DNA of 64,000 bases from JACKHA01 sp041401985 (lineage in GTDB: Bacteria; Planctomycetota; Phycisphaerae; Phycisphaerales; UBA1924), in contig JAWKTE010000007.1 in NCBI GenBank assembly GCA_041401985.1, positions 1 through 64,000 on the forward strand. Direction: 5' to 3'. The notes below the pieces were generated by a model that was given only the letters and a program-made list of their open reading frames with translations, had not been told where the DNA came from and did no database searches. This document shows, piece after piece, positions 41,638 to 52,662 of the stretch. The translations under genes and the position numbers were made by a program. Every line of letters starts with the position of its first letter. Positions within the stretch are counted from its first letter, which is position 1.

Positions 41638-43338
41638 TCACGACGCCACGCCCGCCGCCGGTTCGCGGCGCGGCGTCAGGTGCGCGTCGAGCACCTCGGC
41701 CGGGGCGTACGCCAGGTGCGAGGCGTGCAGGCGGGCGATCGCGTGGCGCACGTCGGTCGCCGAGACGGGCAGGTTCCCGAGGCGCTGGGCCTGTACGCCC
41801 GCGGCGGCGGCCCCGAGGATCGCCGCGCTGAGCAAGGAGCCGCCGGCCCCGAGCGCCAGCGCCGCGGTCGTCAGCAGCGAGTCGCCGCAGCCCAGCGGAT
41901 CGACCGCGAACGGGCACAGGGCCGGGATGTGCTCGGCGGCCAGACGCCGGGTCCAGCCGTCGCCACTGCTCTGGCTCCCGCCGGCGGCACCGGACGCGCC
42001 GCCCGCTCGCGCCGGCTCGGCCTCCGCCCCTCCCTGCACGCGATCAAACGCGATCAACCCGTCGCCGCCCATGGAAATGATCGCCCGCTTCGCCGCCGTC
42101 CGCTCGAGCAATCGCCACGTCACCGCGGGCAGGCCCTGGTCGTGCAGCCCCATCGCGTCGCGGACCTCGCCCTCGCTCGGGCACAACAGGTCCATCCCGC
42201 TCATCGCCGTCAGGTTCGAGCGCCGCCCGCTGACATCGCCCGCCATGATCGCGGCGTGCTCGCGCAGCGCCAGGCACAGGCGCCGCAGCAGCGCGCTCGA
42301 GAACAGCCCCAGCCCGAAGTCCGCCACGATCGCCACGCCCGCATGCACCTCACGCGCTGCCGCAGTGGCCATCTGCACGAGGCGCTCACCGGTCGTCGTG
42401 TCCACAACGAGCCGGTCCACCAGATCGACCTTCATCACCTTCTGCGCGCCGACCAGGAACCGCTGCTTCTCGGGCAGCGGCGTCTCGACCGGGATCGGGC
42501 GCACGTCGACACCCTCGGCGATCAGGCGCTGGCGCACCGCGCGAGCCGCCTCCAGCCCCGGTCCGCTCGTGGGCATCGGCGTGATGAGCACCGGTCGTGC
42601 CCCAAGCGCCGCGGCGTGGCGCGCGATGATCGCCGCCCCGCCGTCGTAGTGCCGGTACTCGGCCGGGCGCAGCGTCATGATCGGGCTCTCGCCCGCCACG
42701 TCCGGCCTGTCGCACAGCACATAGGTGTCGAGAATCGTCTCGCCCACGACCACCACCGGCACGCCGCGCATGCTCGACACGATCCCGCCGAGCGTCGCCC
42801 CCTGGGCCTCATCGCGTGCGAGCAGGTCGCGCAGGCGGGCGTGGAACGGGTCCACGCTCTGCTCCAGAGCCGCGATCAGGGCCGTGCTGGAGAACACCAC
42901 GTCGCCGGACGAGAACACCACCCGCCCGCCGTGGTCCTCAACGGCCCGGCGCTCGGCCTTGAACCGCGGGTCGCTGTTGAACTCGTACTCACGCCCCTTC
43001 ACGTACACATCGGGGCGCACCTCACCCAGGAGCTCGGCCGCGGTCGGGCGCGACTCGACGTACACCCAGTCCACAAAGTCCAGGGCCGCGAGGTTGTCGG
43101 CCCGCAGTTCCTCGGGGATCAGCGGGCGACCCGTGCCCTTGGCGATCGACGCATCGCCCGTCAGCGTCACGAGCAGGATGTCGCCCAGTTGCCGCGCGAA
43201 CCGCAGGTGGCGGATGTGCCCGGGGTGCACGATGTCGAAGCAGCCGTGGCACTGGACCACCCGTCGCCCGTCGCGCCGGGCCTGCTCGCGGACGCGCAAG
43301 AGTTGCTCGCGGCTCAGAATCTTCGTGGCGGCGTCCAT
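41638..43338 (-). CDS. HldE-like protein with reversed domain order (nucleotidyltransferase then ribokinase-like)
   Basis: A 566-residue bifunctional protein. Residues about 1-150 are a cytidylyltransferase-fold domain (CHGCFDIVHPGHIRHL, TGDASIAKGTGRPLIP, VKGREYEFN), normally the C-terminal half of HldE. Residues about 175-560 are a PfkB/ribokinase-like domain (VVVVGETILDTYV, YDGGAAIIARHAAALGARP, LCPSEGEVRDA, anion hole DPLGCGDSLLT). The kinase catalytic GAGD is GCGD, with the Asp retained. The order is opposite to hldE at 14522. It heads an operon with the GT2 gene, so it probably makes an ADP- or CDP-activated sugar for the local glycosyltransferases. The exact sugar is unknown. Confidence 0.75.
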   Translation of the reverse strand: MDAATKILSREQLLRVREQARRDGRRVVQCHGCFDIVHPGHIRHLRFARQLGDILLVTLTGDASIAKGTGRPLIPEELRADNLAALDFVDWVYVESRPTAAELLGEVRPDVYVKGREYEFNSDPRFKAERRAVEDHGGRVVFSSGDVVFSSTALIAALEQSVDPFHARLRDLLARDEAQGATLGGIVSSMRGVPVVVVGETILDTYVLCDRPDVAGESPIMTLRPAEYRHYDGGAAIIARHAAALGARPVLITPMPTSGPGLEAARAVRQRLIAEGVDVRPIPVETPLPEKQRFLVGAQKVMKVDLVDRLVVDTTTGERLVQMATAAAREVHAGVAIVADFGLGLFSSALLRRLCLALREHAAIMAGDVSGRRSNLTAMSGMDLLCPSEGEVRDAMGLHDQGLPAVTWRLLERTAAKRAIISMGGDGLIAFDRVQGGAEAEPARAGGASGAAGGSQSSGDGWTRRLAAEHIPALCPFAVDPLGCGDSLLTTAALALGAGGSLLSAAILGAAAAGVQAQRLGNLPVSATDVRHAIARLHASHLAYAPAEVLDAHLTPRREPAAGVAS

Positions 43339-43486
43339 TCCTGCGTTTCCGATCTGCGTCGTTTCCCCACGCTCCAGGCATGACTCGAGGACGAGGCGGC
43401 GTACGGCCGGCGCGCGATCGCCCCGCCCAACTCGCCGGGCCGACCGCTTTTGTCGGGCCGTCCGGGCGCCCGTCGATACAAAGCCG
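43339..43486. other. Divergent promoter region of the glycosylation locus
   Basis: A 148-bp gap between the oppositely directed HldE-like and CgeB-like genes. It must hold both promoters. I see no TANNNT box at leaderless distance from either start and no clear inverted repeat for a regulator. Confidence 0.4.
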
Positions 43487-46060
43487 ATGTCCGGCCCGAC
43501 CGCGCAGCCCCCGCCCATCGCCCAGCCCATGGCGCCGCCCCACCCCCTTCCCACGCCGGGGGTGCAGGCAAAGCGGTATACGCGCGACGACATCATCCGC
43601 CTCGGACGCTCCAGCGAGCCCTGGGCTTTCCTCCCCGTGGGCGTCGCCGCCCTCCGCGCGGCCGCGGGCGATGCCGGCGTCCGATTTCTCTTCGCCTCGG
43701 CCCTCGGGCGGCTGGGGCTGCGAACGCTCGCGATCGAGCAGCTCGCCCTGCTCACCGGTGAAGCCGCCACAGACCCCGCGGTCTCGGGTCTCCGCGACGC
43801 GCTGCGAGCCCTGCCGAATGACGAGATCGACGCCGACTCGCGGCGATCAACGCTCGCGGCCAACCTCCAACACCTCGGCCCCCGCGCCGCCGACCTGCTG
43901 CCCCACGCCGAGAACTGGCTGAAACAGGCCGATCGCACCCAGGTCTACCGCACGCTCGACCACAACATCGTCCGCCGCGATCGCGCCGACGCCGACCCCT
44001 CAACCTGGATCGGCCTGATCGACCACCGACGCGCGGCCCGCCAGTTCGTCGCCCACAACATCGCCCCCCTCCCGAGTCCCCGCCCCGCGATCGTGCTCGA
44101 GGGCCTCGACCCACCCTGGCTTGCCGAGGCCATCGCCCAGGCGACCCCCGCCGAGCCCAACGGGTACCAGCCACGCCTGATCCTGCTCCAGGCCGATCCG
44201 ATCGACGCGCTGCACGCCCTCGCCCTCGCGCCGCTGGAGGGCCTGCTCGCCTCGCCCCGCGCGATGCTGCTCGCCGGACGCGACGCGAGCCAGCGCCTCG
44301 CCCGGTGGGCCCGGAGCAACCAGGCCCGCAGCCTCACGGGGCGGTTCGTCCGCCTCGCCGGCACCAGAACGCTGCTGGCAGTCGCACCGGAAGCGGCGAT
44401 GCAGGAGGCGATCGCCGCCCAGAGCCGTCTGGCCGACGAGTTGCGCTCGCGTGTCATGCAGCGGGACGCAGCACGCACGCCCGTCGCGATCGCGGCCCGC
44501 CTCGCAAAGGCGATCGGCGACGACGCCACAGCCCGCTGTGGGTGGGCCGGCACCAGCTCGCCCGACGCCCCCGCCGGCCCGCTGCGCGTGCTCATCCCCA
44601 CCAGCCGCTACACCACCTTCCTCCGGCACGCCGCGACCGATCTGGCGGGCACGCTCCGAGAGATGGGGCACACGGCCGAGACTCTGCTCGAGCCCGACGA
44701 CCACACCCAGTTCTCGACCGTGGCGTATCTCGAAGCGATCGAACGCCTCGACCCGGACCTGATCGTCTTCGTCAACTACGCCCGGGCCCAGTTCCCGGGC
44801 GTCACGCCGCCCAACGTGCCGGTGGTGTGCTGGGTGCAGGACATGATGCCGCACCTGTTCAGCCGCGAGGTGGGCGAGGCGATGGGCCCGCTGGACTTCG
44901 TGGCCGGGCACTGCGCCGAGGACCTGTTCGAGAAGCACGGCTACCCGCGCGATCGGGCCGTGGTGTCCCCGGTCGTGGCCAGCGACACCAAGTTCCACCC
45001 TGCGCCCGTCGCCCCGGCGTTGCGCGAGCGCTTCGCCTGCGAGATCGCCTGCGTCACGCACCACAGCGAGACCGTCGAGGCCATGCACGCACGTCTCAAG
45101 GGCGAGGCCTTCGAGGACCCCGCCGCCGCCCGCGTGCTCGACGCGCTGCTGCCGCGCTGCCTGGACATCGCCCGCGCGACGGACCGAAGCCCGTGGAAAC
45201 CGCTCCGCGACGCGGTGCGAGAGGAACTGGCCCGCCACCACCCGCTCGGCCCCGACGACCGCATCGAGGGCCTCTTTTTCCGCAACTACGCCCTGCCCAT
45301 CGCCGACCGGGCCTTCCGCCACGAGGCCCTGGCCTGGGCCGCCTCCATCGCCGACCGCCGTGGCTGGCGCCTCCGCCTCCAAGGCAACGGCTGGGAGTCG
45401 CACCCGACGCTGGCCCGATACGCCGCCGGCCTCATCGAGCACGGCGAGGAACTCCGCGCCTGCTACCAGGCCGCCGCCGTCCACCTGCACCTGTGCCTCA
45501 CCGCCCTGATGCACCAGCGTCCGATGGAGTGCGCCCTGTCCGGCGGGCTGCCCCTCGTCCGCCCGACGCGCGAGTCGCTCTCCACGCTCCACGGGCGGGC
45601 CCAGCGCAGCCTGCTCGAACGCGGCGCGACGCCCATGGACGCCAGCGCCGATTCTGATGCCGATCCCGACGATGGCCCGCTCTACTGCTTCGCCGACGCG
45701 CCCGAGGCGATGGACTTCGCCGCCCAGACCCAGCGCCTCGGCTTCCCCCTGCTCCGCCCCGGCATCCTGCTCAACAAGGCACGCGTCGAGGCGCTGAGAC
45801 GCCGGGCCGCGCTCGAACGCGTCGAGATGGACTCCACATGGCTCTTCGGCGATCTGGCCGAGGTCTCGTTCCACGACGAGACCTCGCTCGAAGCCCTGAT
45901 CGAGCGAGCCATCGAGCGTCCGGACTGGCGTCGCGCCGTTTCCGACGCCATCGCGGCCCGGGTCCGCGAGCGCCTCACCCACGCCGCGCTCGCCAGACGC
46001 CTGCTCGTCGCGATCCGTGACGCCGCGGCCGCCCACGCAGACGCCCCACGATCGCCCTGA
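43487..46060 (+). CDS. Large CgeB/GT1-like glycosyltransferase
   Basis: An 857-residue protein. The first about 370 residues are helical with no clear family (TPR-like start, then LLAGRDASQRLARWARS, FVRLAGTRTLLAVAPEA). The second half is a GT-B glycosyltransferase: LRVLIPTSRYTTFLRHAATDL, DLIVFVNYARAQ, VPVVCWVQDMMPHLF and a CgeB-type C-terminal domain (RLQGNGWESHPTL, AVHLHLCLTALMHQRPMECALSGGLPLV). CgeB-like enzymes decorate surface glycans or flagella/spores in other bacteria. It is 18 nt ahead of a GT2 gene, probably an operon. Start ATG 43487 is the only ATG near the first homologous-looking part. Confidence 0.7.
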   Translation: MSGPTAQPPPIAQPMAPPHPLPTPGVQAKRYTRDDIIRLGRSSEPWAFLPVGVAALRAAAGDAGVRFLFASALGRLGLRTLAIEQLALLTGEAATDPAVSGLRDALRALPNDEIDADSRRSTLAANLQHLGPRAADLLPHAENWLKQADRTQVYRTLDHNIVRRDRADADPSTWIGLIDHRRAARQFVAHNIAPLPSPRPAIVLEGLDPPWLAEAIAQATPAEPNGYQPRLILLQADPIDALHALALAPLEGLLASPRAMLLAGRDASQRLARWARSNQARSLTGRFVRLAGTRTLLAVAPEAAMQEAIAAQSRLADELRSRVMQRDAARTPVAIAARLAKAIGDDATARCGWAGTSSPDAPAGPLRVLIPTSRYTTFLRHAATDLAGTLREMGHTAETLLEPDDHTQFSTVAYLEAIERLDPDLIVFVNYARAQFPGVTPPNVPVVCWVQDMMPHLFSREVGEAMGPLDFVAGHCAEDLFEKHGYPRDRAVVSPVVASDTKFHPAPVAPALRERFACEIACVTHHSETVEAMHARLKGEAFEDPAAARVLDALLPRCLDIARATDRSPWKPLRDAVREELARHHPLGPDDRIEGLFFRNYALPIADRAFRHEALAWAASIADRRGWRLRLQGNGWESHPTLARYAAGLIEHGEELRACYQAAAVHLHLCLTALMHQRPMECALSGGLPLVRPTRESLSTLHGRAQRSLLERGATPMDASADSDADPDDGPLYCFADAPEAMDFAAQTQRLGFPLLRPGILLNKARVEALRRRAALERVEMDSTWLFGDLAEVSFHDETSLEALIERAIERPDWRRAVSDAIAARVRERLTHAALARRLLVAIRDAAAAHADAPRSP

Positions 46061-46078
46061 AGGCCGGAGGCACGCGCC

Positions 46079-47551
46079 ATGATCGACCTCGCGTACGTGA
46101 TCCCCGCACTCAACGCCGCCGACACCATCGCGCACACGCTCGAGAGCGTCCGCCGCCAGATCGGCCTGCGCACCCACACCATCGTCGTCGACGACGGCTC
46201 CTCCGATCAGACCGCAGACATCGCCCGCGCCACACGCGACTGGCGCGTCGAGGTCGTCCGCCAGGCAAACCTGGGCCTGGCCGGAGCCCGCAACACGGGA
46301 TTCGAGACCCTGGGCGACCGCGCCGAGTTCGTCTGCTTCCTCGACGCCGACGACACCATCGAACCGTCCCACGGTGCGACGCTGGTCGAGGCCCTGCGCG
46401 CCGCCCGCGAGCGGGATGGAGCCGGCGTCGTCGGCGTCGGCGCGGCGTTCCGCATGGTCGGGCCCGACCTGGAAGACCTGGGCTGGAACGTCTCGATCGC
46501 GCCCGACGCCACGAGCATCGAGCGACTGCTCGACTGCAACCCCTTCGCCGTCGGCGCCGTCGCGCTCCACGTCGAGACGCTCCGCGAGCGCGCGGGCGCA
46601 CGCCCGTTCGACCAGTCCCTCCGCCAGGTCGAGGACTGGGACCTCTGGCTCCGCCTGACGCTCGACGGCGCAACTTGGGCCCCGCCCGTCAACGAGCAGC
46701 TCTTCAACTATCGCCTCCGCTCCGCCGCCCTGAGCCGCGGCATCGAAGCGATGTGGCAGACCGGGCGGCGCGTCCTGCACCGCGCCGGGCGTCTGCCCGA
46801 CGCCGACCCCATCCTCGTCGAACGCGCCCTGCGCCACTGGACCATCCGCCACCTGGCCCGCGCCGCCGCCGCCCCGTCCGAGGTCGCCCGACGCCTGCTG
46901 CCCGGGCTGCTCGACGATCTCGACGACCACGGCCGGCGGACGCTCGGCCCCGACGACATCCGCGTCTTCCACGGCGCGCTCCGACACGCCATGCTGTTCG
47001 AGCACGCCGTCGGGCCCGATCGCGCCTCCCACCGAGCCGCCGACTGGTGCGAGGCGGCGCGCCGCAACCTCGCGGCCTGGCCCGAGTGTGCGCCCGCCCT
47101 CGACTCGTTCTCCCTCACGTCGCCCGTGATGCTCGCCGACGCGCTGGCCGAACTGCTCCGATCCGCCAAGACCGCGGCGGCCAAGGGCGGAATCGGCGCG
47201 GCCACCGGGCGACTGGCCCACCTCCGCCCCGTGCTCGCCGGCATGGGCCAGAACGGGCGCGACCTCGCCGCCGCCCTCCGCGCGCGCCGCGTCGCGTTCG
47301 ACTGGTTCGACGACCACCCATCGGCAGCATGCCCCGTGGCCGGCGCGCGCCGCGTCGAACTCGACGCCATCGGCGCGATGCACCTGGTGGTGGTGACGCC
47401 GACCAATGCCGCGTCGCTCGCCCAGCGACTCCGCACGTCCCCAGCGCTCGTGATGCTGCCCGAGGAGGTCCTCTCCGCCGCCGCACCGCCCGCGTCGGTC
47501 TCGATCGAGGCCGCGTCCTCGGGCCACGCCTCGCGCCGCCTGGTCGCATAG
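46079..47551 (+). CDS. GT2-family glycosyltransferase with extra C-terminal domain
   Basis: A 490-residue GT-A enzyme: LAYVIPALNAADTIAHTLESV, HTIVVDDGSSDQT, ARNTGFETL, VCFLDADDTIEP (DxDD), then FDQSLRQVEDWDLWLRL, giving a complete catalytic core of about 230 residues. A long helical region follows, then a small alpha/beta tail (LAGMGQNGRDLAAALRARRV...HLVVVTPTNAASLAQRL...LVMLPEEVL) that resembles the tail of the GT2 at 40485. ATG 46079 lies 18 nt after the CgeB-like stop with GGAGGCAC upstream. It most likely acts on the same glycan as its neighbours. Confidence 0.8.
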   Translation: MIDLAYVIPALNAADTIAHTLESVRRQIGLRTHTIVVDDGSSDQTADIARATRDWRVEVVRQANLGLAGARNTGFETLGDRAEFVCFLDADDTIEPSHGATLVEALRAARERDGAGVVGVGAAFRMVGPDLEDLGWNVSIAPDATSIERLLDCNPFAVGAVALHVETLRERAGARPFDQSLRQVEDWDLWLRLTLDGATWAPPVNEQLFNYRLRSAALSRGIEAMWQTGRRVLHRAGRLPDADPILVERALRHWTIRHLARAAAAPSEVARRLLPGLLDDLDDHGRRTLGPDDIRVFHGALRHAMLFEHAVGPDRASHRAADWCEAARRNLAAWPECAPALDSFSLTSPVMLADALAELLRSAKTAAAKGGIGAATGRLAHLRPVLAGMGQNGRDLAAALRARRVAFDWFDDHPSAACPVAGARRVELDAIGAMHLVVVTPTNAASLAQRLRTSPALVMLPEEVLSAAAPPASVSIEAASSGHASRRLVA

Positions 47552-47837
47552 CCCGATAGCGACTGCCGCGAGTCGTCGCAGGCCGCGGTTTGCGGACCCT
47601 CACGAGCATCCGACATCCGATCTGGCTGGTATCGCCTTGCGGACCGCTCGGGGCCCGAGGGCGATCCGGTATCATCAACACGTCGCCGGTCGCGGCTGCC
47701 GACCGCGCCGATCCAGATCTGGCGCCAACCCCAGGCTGCCCGACCGCCAGACGCCAGCACCGACACCCGGCACCAACAGCCACCGCCTACACCAAGCGCG
47801 AGCACCGGGCGCGCAGACCCGCACGAAGAACCATCAA
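47552..47837 (+). other. Intergenic region upstream of the AraC-type regulator
   Basis: 286 bp. It contains a TATCAT box at 47670-47675 that would start a leader of about 155 nt, with no other gene. No ORF with convincing codon use and no strong hairpin was seen. Confidence 0.4.
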
Positions 47838-48902
47838 ATGGACTCGTCCCCCAACAGATCCGCGCGCCGTGCGCAGGCCGTCCGCGCCGCGGCGAAGCCC
47901 CTCCGCCCCAGCATCTTCGAGGGCGGCGACACCGTCCGCCGTCGCGTCTACTGCGGCTCGGTCGGCGCGATCGGCGCCTTCCGCTGCCCGCCCACATGCC
48001 GCCTGTGGGAAGAGGAGAACCGCACGGGCGACATGCCGACCTTCGCCTTCGCCCGCGACCCCGTCACCATCGCCCAGGCCGACTTCGAGCCCGTCGTCGC
48101 CACCTCCAACGAGGCGATGCTCTACAACGCCCACCAGCCCTATCGCCGCCGCCGCCTCGCCGACCAGGGCGACAACTGCGAGTTCATCGTCATCCGCCCC
48201 GAGATCCTCCGCGAGATCGTCGCGGCCCACGACCCCGCCGCCGCCCAACTCGACCGACCCATCCGCTGGCCCTCGGCCCCCGCGGCCCCCGGCGTGTTCA
48301 TGGCCCAGCGCGTGCTCTACCGATACGCCGCCGCCCACGCGTCGGATTGCGCCGAGGCGCCTGCGGCCGACGCGCACCGCGATGTTCCGGCGCACCCAGA
48401 GCCGCGCGCACTCCACCATCCCGCCCCCGGCATCGACCACCTGCTCGTCGACGAGGCCCTCATCAACATCGTCGACAGCCTCATCCGCGCCGCCGTCGAG
48501 CGCGCCACACCCGTGCACGCCCGCCCCGCCACCGCCCGCGACCACCGCGCCTGGATCGAGGGCGCCAAGGCCTACCTGGCCCGCAACCTCGACAAGCCGC
48601 TGACGCTCGATGATGTGGCCGCCGCCGTCGGCGTCTCGATGTTCCACCTGTGCCGCCTGTTCAAGCAGCACACCGGCGACACGATCCACGCCTATGTCCG
48701 CTCGCTCCGCGTCCGGGCCTCGCTGGACCGCCTGGCCGAGCCGGGCCTCTCAATCGGCGACTTCGCCGAGCGCCTCGGCTTCTGCAACCAGAGCCACTAC
48801 ACCCGCGCGTTCCGCGCCGAGTTCGGCCTCACCCCGACCCAGGCCCGCCGAGCCCTCCTGAGCGGCGCGGCCCCGCGCGACCTGCTCGATCACGGCGAAT
48901 GA
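47838..48902 (+). CDS. AraC-family transcriptional regulator
   Basis: A 354-residue regulator. The C-terminal 100 residues hold two helix-turn-helix units: LTLDDVAAAVGVSMFHLCRLF and LSIGDFAERLGFCNQSHYTRAF, with the family FRxxFGxxPxxxR pattern (FRAEFGLTPTQARR). The N-terminal about 230 residues are an effector domain with AraC-like segments (NEAMLYNAHQPYRR, FIVIRPEILREIV) and an N-terminal Cys-containing stretch (YCGSVGAIGAFRCPPTC). The ligand is unknown. It follows the glycosylation genes and is followed by typA in opposite orientation; control of the glycosylation genes is possible but not shown. Confidence 0.85.
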   Translation: MDSSPNRSARRAQAVRAAAKPLRPSIFEGGDTVRRRVYCGSVGAIGAFRCPPTCRLWEEENRTGDMPTFAFARDPVTIAQADFEPVVATSNEAMLYNAHQPYRRRRLADQGDNCEFIVIRPEILREIVAAHDPAAAQLDRPIRWPSAPAAPGVFMAQRVLYRYAAAHASDCAEAPAADAHRDVPAHPEPRALHHPAPGIDHLLVDEALINIVDSLIRAAVERATPVHARPATARDHRAWIEGAKAYLARNLDKPLTLDDVAAAVGVSMFHLCRLFKQHTGDTIHAYVRSLRVRASLDRLAEPGLSIGDFAERLGFCNQSHYTRAFRAEFGLTPTQARRALLSGAAPRDLLDHGE

Positions 48903-48968
48903 CGGTTGTCGCTGCCGCGGGTGCCGTGGCCGCGGCTCTGAGCGGCCACGCGACGCACCGAAGCCATC

Positions 48969-50870
<1,902 letters not shown>

Positions 50871-50960
50871 GGTTGAGGTCTCTGTTTGGGGTGGTGCCCG
50901 CGGGCGGAAAGCGCTCCCGACGGAGCCCCCGATCGTAGGCGATTGCACGCTCGAAATGCA

Positions 50961-51075
50961 GAACGCGAAGGACGCGAAGGAACGCGAAGAAAGCCAAGGC
51001 GTGGCGTCGATCGACACCCACCCCCAACCACGCCTCCCTCCGCGCCCTCCGCGCTCCTTCGCGACCTCCGCGTTC
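50961..51075. repeat. Inverted pair of CGCGAAGG-type repeats between gatA and typA
   Basis: GAACGCGAAGGACGCGAAGG (50961-50980), continuing to 50996, faces CTTCGCGACCTCCGCGTTC (51057-51075) inside a longer CCTCCGCG run starting near 51032. The two halves are nearly reverse complements around a gap, so a long interrupted hairpin is possible. The same motif type occurs at 27251, 32038 and 59593. Confidence 0.6.
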
Positions 51076-51080
51076 GGCCT

Positions 51081-52595
51081 CTACCCGCCGGGCGACATCG
51101 CGTGCCACCCCGTCGCCCCCTCGAACATCCGCGCGATCCGCAGCAGCCGCGCCTCGTCGAACGCCGCCCCCACCAACTGCATCCCGATCGGCAGGCGCGC
51201 CCCATCAACCTCCGCCATCCCCGCCGGAACCGAGATCGCCGGCAGCCCCGCCAGATTCACCCCCACCGTGAACACATCTTCCAGATACATCGCCAGCGGA
51301 TCGCCCAGCCGCTCCCCCGCCCGGAACGCCGGCGTCGGCGTCGTCGGCATCAGAATCGCGTGGCATTCTGGGCTTCGCGAGTCGCCCCCGCCCGCACCCC
51401 CAAACGCCGCGTCAAAGTCCCCCTTGATCAGCCGCCGCGCCTTCATCGCCGTCGCGTAATACTGGTCGTAGTACCCGCTCGACAGCGCGTGCACACCCAG
51501 CATGATCCGGCGCTTGACCTCCTCCCCGAACCCCTCGCTGCGGCTGCGCGCATACAGGTCCGCCAACTCGTCCCCCGGCCCCAGATCCGCCCGCCGCCCA
51601 TACCGCACCCCATCGAACCGCGCCAGGTTCGACGACGCCTCCGCGCACGCCACGAGGTAATACGCCGCGATCGCGTGCTCCGCGTGCGGCAGCGCCACCT
51701 CCACCACCTTGGCCCCAAGCCCCCGGTACACCTTCACCGCCTCGTCCAGCGCCCGCACCACCGACGAGTCCACCCCCGCCGCCCGCGCCTCAGCCGGCAC
51801 GCCCAGCACCAGCCCCTCGACCGGCGTCTCAAGGTCCGCCACGAAGTCCGGCACGTCTCGCGCCGACGCCGTCGCATCCCGCTCATCCACACCCGCGATC
51901 GCGCCGAGCGCCACGCCCGCGTCCCGCACGCCCCGCGTCAGCGGCCCGATCTGATCAAGGCTCGACGCGTATGCCACAAGCCCATACCGCGACACCCGCC
52001 CGTACGTCGGCTTCAGCCCAGCGACGCCGCACAGCCCCGCCGGCTGGCGGATCGACCCGCCCGTGTCCGACCCCAGCGCCAGCGGAACCATCCCCGCAGC
52101 CACCGCCGCCGCCGAGCCTCCCGACGAGCCCCCCGGCACGTGCCCCGGCGCCCACGGGTTCGCCGTCGGGCCGAACGCCGATCGCTCCGTGGATGAGCCC
52201 ATCGCGAACTCGTCCAGATTCGTCTTGCCGACAACAACCGCACCCGCCGCCATCAGCCGCGCCGCCGCCGTCGCGTTGAAAGGCGACTCGTACCCCTCCA
52301 GCATGCGGCTCGCGCACGTCGTCCGCCCCCACGCGAGGCAGATGTTGTCCTTCAGCGCCACCGGCACCCCCGCCAACGCTCCGACCGACTCCCCCGCGGC
52401 CACCCGCGTGTCGATCGCCCGCGCCTGACGCAGCGCCATCTCCTCAAACGTCTGCAGGAACGCGTGGACATCGCCGTCCCGCGCCGAGATCGCGTTGAGC
52501 GCCGCCCGCGCGACCTCCTCGGCCGACCGCTCACGCCGCGACACCGCCGCGGCGATCGCCGATGCCGAGGAGTCAGGCTGAACCGGGTCTGCCAT
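51081..52595 (-). CDS. gatA: Glutamyl-tRNA(Gln)/aspartyl-tRNA(Asn) amidotransferase subunit A
   Basis: GatA hydrolyses glutamine and supplies ammonia to the GatCAB complex that converts Glu-tRNA-Gln to Gln-tRNA-Gln. The 504-residue amidase-signature protein has the Lys-Ser-Ser triad: VALKDNICLAWG (Lys), GGSSGGSAAAVAAG (cis-Ser) and GSDTGGSIRQPAG (nucleophile). GLKPTYGRVSRYGL and the C-terminal FTVGVNLAGLPAISVPAG complete the family pattern. Length is normal. gatB and gatC are not adjacent, as often in Planctomycetota. ATG 52595 has a TACGCT box 7 nt upstream. Confidence 0.94.
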   Translation of the reverse strand: MADPVQPDSSASAIAAAVSRRERSAEEVARAALNAISARDGDVHAFLQTFEEMALRQARAIDTRVAAGESVGALAGVPVALKDNICLAWGRTTCASRMLEGYESPFNATAAARLMAAGAVVVGKTNLDEFAMGSSTERSAFGPTANPWAPGHVPGGSSGGSAAAVAAGMVPLALGSDTGGSIRQPAGLCGVAGLKPTYGRVSRYGLVAYASSLDQIGPLTRGVRDAGVALGAIAGVDERDATASARDVPDFVADLETPVEGLVLGVPAEARAAGVDSSVVRALDEAVKVYRGLGAKVVEVALPHAEHAIAAYYLVACAEASSNLARFDGVRYGRRADLGPGDELADLYARSRSEGFGEEVKRRIMLGVHALSSGYYDQYYATAMKARRLIKGDFDAAFGGAGGGDSRSPECHAILMPTTPTPAFRAGERLGDPLAMYLEDVFTVGVNLAGLPAISVPAGMAEVDGARLPIGMQLVGAAFDEARLLRIARMFEGATGWHAMSPGG

Positions 52596-52602
52596 TCGCC
52601 CC

Positions 52603-52608
52603 AGCGTA
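52603..52608 (-). promoter_or_regulatory. Leaderless-type -10 box TACGCT before gatA
   Basis: TACGCT on the minus strand ends 7 nt before ATG 52595; the spacer GGGGCGA could give at best a weak, too-close ribosome contact. Confidence 0.45.
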
Positions 52609-52650
52609 TCCCGCACCCGCCAGCGCCGCGTGCGTGGCCGAAGAACGATG

Positions 52651-52656
52651 TACGAT
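52651..52656 (+). promoter_or_regulatory. Leaderless-type -10 box TACGAT before 52663
   Basis: TACGAT ends 6 nt before GTG 52663. If used, the upstream in-frame ATG at 52648 would lie inside the promoter and could not be the start. Confidence 0.4.
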
Positions 52657-52662
52657 CCGCTC

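Noticed and set aside
44000..47527. Open frame of 1175 codons antisense to the glycosyltransferase genes
   Set aside because: High GC makes antisense frames open. The sense strand has clear motifs (CgeB-like, GT2), while the antisense translation is Gly/Ala/Arg-rich with no family match.
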